Assembly: GCA_910579725.1 (NCBI GenBank)
Contig: CAJTUD010000066.1
Location: 1-9,070, forward strand
Reading direction: 5' to 3'
Origin: an uncultured Oscillospiraceae bacterium
GTDB lineage: Bacteria > Bacillota > Clostridia > Oscillospirales > Oscillospiraceae
DNA length: 9,070 bases
Below are positions 4,445-9,070 of the stretch, piece by piece. The notes under the pieces are model-generated. The model was not told the DNA's origin. It saw only the letters and a list, made by a program, of their open reading frames with translations, and searched no databases. Position numbers and translations under genes: made by a program. Within the stretch, counting starts at the first letter, position 1. Each line of letters opens with the position of its first letter.

Positions 4445-7378
4445 ATGGGAAATAACTGCAATCTGACACTGGGCATTGACATCGGTTCCACCACCGCGAA
4501 AATCGTGGTGGCGGAGGGCGGAACGGTACTATATGAAGCTTATCAGCGCCACTTCTCCCAGGTGCGGCAGAAAACCCTGGAGCTGCTGGCGGAAGCCGCG
4601 CCCTTTGTGGGGGAGCGGCATTTTACCGCCGCCATCTCCGGCTCTGCCGGACTGGGACTGGCGGAGAGCGCCGGGGTCCCCTTCGTTCAGGAGGTGTTCG
4701 CCACCGGCGAGGTGGTGCGCCGTCTGGAGCCGGACGCAGCTGCTGTGGTGGAGCTGGGAGGGGAGGACGCCAAGATCATCTTCTTTGACGGCGGCATCGA
4801 CGAGCGGATGAACGGCTCCTGCGCCGGAGGCACCGGGGCCTTTATCGACCAGATGGCCACCCTGCTGGGCATCACCGCCGACGAGCTGGACGAGCTAAGC
4901 CTGCAAAGCACCCGGCTCTATCCCATCGCCTCCCGGTGCGGCGTGTTTGCCAAGACGGACATCCAGCCCCTGCTCAATCAGGGAGCCAAGCACGCCGATG
5001 TGGCCGCCAGCATCTATCAGGCGGTGGTGAACCAGACCATCGCGGGGCTGGCCCAGGGAAAACGGATCGGCGGCAAAGTGCTGTTTCTGGGCGGACCGCT
5101 GTACTACTGCAAGGGGCTGCGGCGGCGGTTCCAGGAGACGCTGAAGCTGGATGATGAGCATGCGGTGTTCCCGGAGTACGGGCGGTTCGCCGTGGCCATG
5201 GGGGCCGCGCTGTACGCCGAGGCGTCCGGCGGGGTCTATGTCATGAACCAGCTGCGGGAGAAGATCGCCGGCAGCTCCGTCGCCCGGGACACGGCCAATC
5301 TGCTGCCGCCCCTGTTTGCCTCGGAGAAGGACTACGAGGCTTTCCGGGCCCGCCATGCCGCCGCCGCGGTGGCGGAGGGGGATCTGAGCTCCTATACTGG
5401 AGACGTCTGGCTGGGCATCGACTGCGGCAGCACCACAACCAAGGTCGCCCTGCTGGGGAAAAACAGGGAACTGCTCTATACCTACTATAGCTCCAACCGG
5501 GGCAATCCGGTGGAGATCGTGCGGGAGCAGCTGGAAAAGATTTACGAGCTGTGCGGAGACCGCGCCGCCATCCGCGGCAGCGCGGTGACTGGCTACGGCG
5601 AGGAGCTTATCCGGGCCGCCTTCGGCGTGGACAAGGGCGTGGTGGAGACCATCGCCCACTACACCGCCGCCAAGCACTTCTGCCCTCAGGTGGACTTTAT
5701 TCTGGATATCGGGGGTCAGGATATCAAATGCTTCAAAATCAAAAACGGAGCCATTGATTCCATTATGCTCAACGAAGCATGTTCCTCCGGCTGCGGATCC
5801 TTCATCGAGACCTTCGCCCGGTCCATGGGGTATGACGTGGCCGCTTTCGCCGGGAAGGGGCTCCACGCGGAGGCTCCGGTGAACCTGGGAAGCCGGTGCA
5901 CCGTGTTCATGAATTCCTCGGTGAAGCAGTCCCAGAAGGACGGGGCCACGGTGGAGGACATTTCCGCGGGGCTTTCCGTCAGCGTGGTGAAAAACGCCAT
6001 CTATAAGGTTATCCGGGCGGGTAGCGCCGGCGAGCTGGGAGAGCGCGTGGTGGTTCAGGGCGGTACCTTTTACAATGACGCGGTACTGCGGGCCTTCGAG
6101 ATGGAGCTGGGCAGGGACGTGATCCGGCCCGCCATAGCAGGGCTCATGGGAGCCTATGGTGCGGCGCTGTATGCCATGGACCTGCGGGAGAGCACGCTGA
6201 TTTCCCGGGAAAAGCTGGGGAACTTTATCCATACCGCCAAGGCCGCCGCCTGCCAGGGCTGCACCAACCATTGCCGCCTGACCGTCAACAGCTTCGGCGG
6301 CGGAAAGAAGTACATATCCGGCAACCAGTGCCAGAAGGGGCTGGGGCTGCAAAACGAGGAGGAGCTGCCCAATCTGTACGCCTGGAAGCGGGATACGCTG
6401 ATGGGGCTGGAGCCCGGAGCGGAGCTGCGGGGAACCGTCGGCCTGCCCCTGGCGCTGGGCATGTACGAGCTGCTGCCGCTGTGGCATGCGTTTTTCTCGA
6501 AACTGGGATTCCGGGTGGAGGTCTCCGGGCTCAGTTCCCGGCGAATCTATGAGAAGGGGCAGTTCTCCATCCCCTCTGATACGGCCTGCTATCCCGCCAA
6601 AATCATGCATGGACATATGGAGCTCCTTCTCGACAGGCATGTGGACGCGGTTTTCTACCCCTGTCTGACCTATAACGTGGACGAGCGGGAGAGCGACAAC
6701 CACTACAACTGCCCGGTGGTGGCCTACTACTCCGAGCTGCTCCACGGGAATATGGATGATCTGGCCCGGACGCATTTTCTCTATCCGTTTCTGAATATCA
6801 ACAACCGGAAGGAGCTGGCCAGGGAACTGACCGCCTGCCTGTCTCCGGTGTTCCATGATGTGACGAAGAAGGAGGTCCGCAAGGCGGTGGACGCCGCCTT
6901 TGCCGCCTACGAGGCCCATATGCTGGCAGTCCGGAAGCGGGGCGGGGAGGCCATAGCCTGGGCCCGGGCCCACGGCAAGCGGATCATGATTCTGGCGGGC
7001 CGCCCCTACCACATCGACCCGGAGATTGGCCACGGCATCGACAAGCTGGCGGCGTCGCTGGGATTTGTGGTGGTCAGCGAGGACAGCGTCTGCCATCTGG
7101 CGGACCCGGTTCCGGTGCACGTGCTCAACCAGTGGACGTATCACGCGAGGCTCTATCGGGCGGCCCGGTTTGCCTGCGAGAACCCGGATGTGCAGCTGGT
7201 ACAGCTGGTGAGCTTTGGCTGCGGAGTGGATGCGATTACCACCGACGAGGTGCGGCGGATTCTGGAAGAGAGCGGAAAATTGTATACCCAGATCAAGATC
7301 GATGAGATCACCAATCTGGGGGCGGTGAAGATCCGGCTCAGGAGCCTGATCGGGGCGCTGGAGGAAAAAGGGGTTTGA
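4445..7378 (+). CDS. Acyl-CoA dehydratase activase-related protein: tandem BadF/BcrA ATPase plus DUF2229-like region
   Basis: Proteins of this type use ATP to push one electron at low potential into a 2-hydroxyacyl-CoA-dehydratase or benzoyl-CoA-reductase-like partner. The 977-residue product has two actin-fold ATPase domains. The first (about 7-265) has GIDIGSTTAK (10-19), GSCAGGTGAF (124-133) and SRCGVFAK (163-170); C126 and C165 match the cluster cysteines of known activators. The second (about 322-580) has GIDCGSTTTK (324-333), NEACSSGCGSF (443-453) and GSRCTVF (482-488). A region like DUF2229 follows: CxxCxxxC at 603-610, C629, SDTACYPAKIMHGH (711-724), FYPCLTYN (737-744) and SFGCGVDA (923-930). 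It ends at a KIRLRSL motif (962-968). In many clostridia, as I recall, the chain continues into the section encoded here at 8524; in this window it stops, and two other genes intervene. The true substrate is unknown. Confidence 0.93.
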   Translation: MGNNCNLTLGIDIGSTTAKIVVAEGGTVLYEAYQRHFSQVRQKTLELLAEAAPFVGERHFTAAISGSAGLGLAESAGVPFVQEVFATGEVVRRLEPDAAAVVELGGEDAKIIFFDGGIDERMNGSCAGGTGAFIDQMATLLGITADELDELSLQSTRLYPIASRCGVFAKTDIQPLLNQGAKHADVAASIYQAVVNQTIAGLAQGKRIGGKVLFLGGPLYYCKGLRRRFQETLKLDDEHAVFPEYGRFAVAMGAALYAEASGGVYVMNQLREKIAGSSVARDTANLLPPLFASEKDYEAFRARHAAAAVAEGDLSSYTGDVWLGIDCGSTTTKVALLGKNRELLYTYYSSNRGNPVEIVREQLEKIYELCGDRAAIRGSAVTGYGEELIRAAFGVDKGVVETIAHYTAAKHFCPQVDFILDIGGQDIKCFKIKNGAIDSIMLNEACSSGCGSFIETFARSMGYDVAAFAGKGLHAEAPVNLGSRCTVFMNSSVKQSQKDGATVEDISAGLSVSVVKNAIYKVIRAGSAGELGERVVVQGGTFYNDAVLRAFEMELGRDVIRPAIAGLMGAYGAALYAMDLRESTLISREKLGNFIHTAKAAACQGCTNHCRLTVNSFGGGKKYISGNQCQKGLGLQNEEELPNLYAWKRDTLMGLEPGAELRGTVGLPLALGMYELLPLWHAFFSKLGFRVEVSGLSSRRIYEKGQFSIPSDTACYPAKIMHGHMELLLDRHVDAVFYPCLTYNVDERESDNHYNCPVVAYYSELLHGNMDDLARTHFLYPFLNINNRKELARELTACLSPVFHDVTKKEVRKAVDAAFAAYEAHMLAVRKRGGEAIAWARAHGKRIMILAGRPYHIDPEIGHGIDKLAASLGFVVVSEDSVCHLADPVPVHVLNQWTYHARLYRAARFACENPDVQLVQLVSFGCGVDAITTDEVRRILEESGKLYTQIKIDEITNLGAVKIRLRSLIGALEEKGV

Positions 7379-7393
7379 AAAGGTGGGCGCGTC

Positions 7394-7954
7394 ATGAGCG
7401 ATATCGTGCAATTTGCCAACAGGACGGAATTCCGGAGCTGGCTTTCTGAGAACTGCCGGTCAAGCCCCGGTATCTGGCTGCTGTTCGGCAAGGCCGGAGG
7501 ACCAAACACAATACGGGCGGGAGAAGCGCTGGAAGAAGCCCTCTGCTTTGGCTGGATCGACGGTCAGATGCAAAGCATCGATGAGAAAACCTATAAAAAG
7601 TATTTCTCAATGCGCCGGGAAAAAAGCAAATGGTCTGAGAAAAACAAGTCTTTGGCTCAGAGCCTGGAGGAGCGGGGACTGATGACTGATTCCGGCAGGG
7701 AAAAAATAGAAGCGGCCAAGCAAAACGGGCAGTGGTATGCGCCGAATCCCATGGCGGTCACAGAGGAGCAGATTGCCGCCGTATCCGCGCTGCTGGAAGG
7801 GTGCGAGCCTGCCTTCACCAATTTTCAGGCGATGCCTTTATCGGTGAAGAAAACCTATACGCGGGCATATTTTGATGCAAAGACGGATGCCGGACGGGAA
7901 AAACGGATAGCCTGGATGGCGGACCGGCTCAATCAGAACCTGCATCCCATGTAG
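7394..7954 (+). CDS. YdeI/OmdA-family protein
   Basis: The 186-residue product matches the YdeI or OmpD-associated family (named for links to bacteriocin protection and outer-membrane proteins); the biochemical role is not established. The hallmark is EEALCFGWIDGQ (47-58), followed by an S61-I-D segment, a Y70-F-S-M-R-R stretch in place of the usual FSPR, and K79-W80-S-E-K-N84. The C-terminal part (about 120-186) includes LSVKKTYTRAYFDAKT, typical of the second, helical domain. There is no signal peptide or membrane segment, so it is probably cytoplasmic. AAGGTGG lies about 7 bases before the ATG, and the gene begins 15 bases after the activase stop, so it is probably cotranscribed. It has no evident link to the dehydratase system and is more A/T-rich than its flanks (29 of 60 G+C at 7621-7680). 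Confidence 0.88.
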   Translation: MSDIVQFANRTEFRSWLSENCRSSPGIWLLFGKAGGPNTIRAGEALEEALCFGWIDGQMQSIDEKTYKKYFSMRREKSKWSEKNKSLAQSLEERGLMTDSGREKIEAAKQNGQWYAPNPMAVTEEQIAAVSALLEGCEPAFTNFQAMPLSVKKTYTRAYFDAKTDAGREKRIAWMADRLNQNLHPM

Positions 7955-7989
7955 TTTGCGGCTGCTCCGGATACAACGCCGAAAGTGAG

Positions 7990-8427
7990 ATGAAAATTTT
8001 GCTGAACAGGGAAGACATCATAGGTTTATTGAAAGAAGCGGCCTTTGACAGGAATGAATATTGGGTAACGTCAGGTGCGGCCATGGTATTGCATGGCATC
8101 CGGGACACGACGCGGGATATTGATTTGGGCTGCACCTCCCGGATGGCAGATAAACTTGAGAGCGAAGGATATTGTGCAGAAGTTCTTCGTGATGGAAGCA
8201 GAAAAATTGTTTTTTCCACAACAATTGAGATATTTGAGAACTGGATCGAGGATCGAACCGTTTTGTTGGAAGGACTGCCGGTAGTCTCAATTGACGGCAT
8301 GATACTGATGAAGGAGAAGCTCGGCAGGGAAAAGGATCTGGAAGATATTCGCCTTATAAAGGAATTTGGAAATCACCGCGGCCAACAGCATTCTGCCTGG
8401 TGCGTTCCGGAAGTCTCCCTTCCGTGA
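7990..8427 (+). CDS. Small nucleotidyltransferase-fold protein, possibly with altered C-terminus
   Basis: The 145-residue product has the nucleotidyltransferase signature SGAAMVLHGIRDTTRDIDLG: G29-A..H35 followed by D43-I-D45, the metal-binding pair, with E80 in STTIEIF a possible third carboxylate. MKEKLGREKDLEDIRLIKEF (107-126) closes the domain as in AbiEii-like or DUF6036-type stand-alone proteins. These often act in toxin-antitoxin or defence modules, but no partner is recognisable here, so a toxin role is a guess. The tail GNHRGQQHSAWCVPEVSLP (127-145) looks unlike the family, and base composition rises sharply there, so the end may be read from flanking DNA. The start has only a weak binding site (GAAAGTGAG next to the ATG), suggesting translation coupled to the gene 35 bases upstream. 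It is A/T-rich: 23 of 60 G+C at 8161-8220. Confidence 0.78.
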   Translation: MKILLNREDIIGLLKEAAFDRNEYWVTSGAAMVLHGIRDTTRDIDLGCTSRMADKLESEGYCAEVLRDGSRKIVFSTTIEIFENWIEDRTVLLEGLPVVSIDGMILMKEKLGREKDLEDIRLIKEFGNHRGQQHSAWCVPEVSLP

Positions 8428-8523
8428 TACAGCCCGCGCCCGTCCGAAGAACGAGCACCCGGGCCGATACAGGAACAATGCCCCGCCGCCCCGCAGGTGC
8501 GGCGAAAGAAAGGAACCCACGCT
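8428..8523 (+). other. Short G+C-rich spacer, open in frame with the downstream gene
   Basis: This stretch has no stop codon in the frame of the 8524 gene, and the TGA at 8425-8427 that ends the nucleotidyltransferase lies in that same frame. The translation (beginning YSPRPSEERAPGP) shows no family signature that I recognise. Composition has returned to the flank level (40 of 60 G+C at 8461-8520). It could be remains of the linker between the two dehydratase-system domains, or plain leader sequence. Confidence 0.3.
8510..8514 (+). promoter_or_regulatory. Ribosome binding site of the dehydratase-like gene
   Basis: AAGGA lies 9 bases before the ATG at 8524 and supports independent translation of this section, rather than a broken remnant of a longer chain. 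Confidence 0.6.
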
Positions 8524-9070
8524 ATGATCGACCAAGAAAAAGGCTATGTAGTCTTTACCGAAGAAATGAAAAAGACCCACACCATTCTGGTGCCCAACAT
8601 GCTGCCTATGCACTTCAAAATGATCAGCAAGGTTATGGGGCGGTCCGGATATCATCTGGAGCTGCTGGAGACCAGCGGGCCCCGGATTGCGGAGACGGGA
8701 CTGAAATATGTACATAACGACACCTGCTACCCGGCCATTCTGGTGATCGGACAGTTTATTGACGCGCTGCAAAGCGGGAAGTACGACACGGACAAGGTGG
8801 CGCTCATTCTGTTCCAGACCGGCGGCGGGTGCAGGGCGTCCAACTATATTCATCTGCTGCGGAAGGCCCTGGAAAAGGCAGGGATGGGACATGTGCCCGT
8901 CATCTCCCTGTCCCTGGCGGGGCTGGAAAAGCATCCGGGGTTCCAGCTGACCCTGCCGCTTGTCATGAAAATGATGTACGGGGTGCTTTACGGCGATTTG
9001 CTCATGACCCTGGTGAACCAGTGCAAGCCCTATGAACTGGAAAAAGGAAGCGCCCAGGCCCTGGCGGACC
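8524..9070 (+). CDS. 2-hydroxyacyl-CoA dehydratase-like protein, C-terminal section of the activase system (3' end beyond window)
   Basis: The 182 codons seen are open to the window edge. The product matches the C-terminal section that in many clostridial proteins follows the DUF2229-like region of the same chain: EEMKKTHTILVPNMLP (13-28), KYVHNDTCYPAILVIGQ (61-77, C68), FQTGGGCRASNYI (97-109, C103), VPVISLSLAGLEKHPGF (124-140) and YGDLL (156-160). C68 and C103 could ligate an iron-sulfur cluster, as in the dehydratase HgdB/HgdC or BcrB/BcrC subunits. It should receive electrons from the 4445 product. It has its own ATG and ribosome binding site and lies 1,145 bases after the activase stop, with two unrelated genes between. 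The N-terminus begins very close to the conserved core, so little or no linker is kept. Confidence 0.85.
   Translation, partial: MIDQEKGYVVFTEEMKKTHTILVPNMLPMHFKMISKVMGRSGYHLELLETSGPRIAETGLKYVHNDTCYPAILVIGQFIDALQSGKYDTDKVALILFQTGGGCRASNYIHLLRKALEKAGMGHVPVISLSLAGLEKHPGFQLTLPLVMKMMYGVLYGDLLMTLVNQCKPYELEKGSAQALAD

Noticed and set aside
4895..7411. Minus-strand open frame of 838 codons antisense to the activase gene
   Set aside because: It shows no recognisable domain, is rich in H, Q, G, R and P as expected for a shadow of a G+C-rich gene, and the opposite strand has clear family motifs along its whole length.
8483..8507. G+C-rich hairpin before the dehydratase-like gene as a terminator or riboswitch
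   Set aside because: Pairing needs a bulge, no T-run follows, and the stretch is too short for any known riboswitch class.
8287..8934. Minus-strand open frame of 215 codons near the right end
   Set aside because: It is antisense to the dehydratase-like gene, which has strong family motifs, and it crosses the gene junction without any signature of its own.

Overview
The window looks like chromosomal DNA of a G+C-rich, anaerobic Firmicute, probably an Oscillospiraceae-type gut bacterium. This is inferred from the gene set (acyl-CoA dehydratase activase family, EFR1-type flavodoxin/ferredoxin protein, MntE-like CDF transporter), the strong AGGAGG-type ribosome binding sites and the codon use. 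No rRNA, tRNA, CRISPR array or insertion sequence is visible.

Layout. Positions 2-97 hold the 3' end of an unidentified plus-strand gene. A CDF-family metal exporter (189-1355, +) ends at a hairpin terminator (1461-1493), where it converges with a minus-strand block. That block, read right to left, holds a ModE-like DNA-binding protein (3878-4261), a sugar-phosphate-type nucleotidyltransferase (2828-3754), an EFR1 flavodoxin/ferredoxin protein (1980-2747) and thioredoxin (1537-1863). Several of these genes have their own promoter-like sequences. From 4262 to 4444 two outward-facing promoters separate the ModE-like gene from a large plus-strand gene (4445-7378, 977 aa). That gene encodes a tandem BadF/BcrA-type ATPase plus DUF2229-like region, the activator half of a 2-hydroxyacyl-CoA-dehydratase-type system. 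After it come a YdeI/OmdA-family gene (7394-7954), a small nucleotidyltransferase-fold gene (7990-8427), and then (8524 to the window end) a protein that matches the C-terminal, dehydratase-like section often fused to the same activator.

How the genes fit together. The 4445 and 8524 products should form one radical-type dehydratase/reductase system, with ATP-driven electron injection through Fe-S clusters. Two unrelated, more A/T-rich genes sit between its halves, which suggests an insertion at a domain boundary. EFR1 and thioredoxin are redox proteins and share an inverted-repeat pair in their flanks. The ModE-like protein is divergent from the activator gene and is a candidate regulator of it. 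The best leads are the interrupted activator/dehydratase pair, the palindromic operator-like site before the EFR1 gene, the inverted repeats flanking that gene, and the duplicated C-terminal domain of the transporter.
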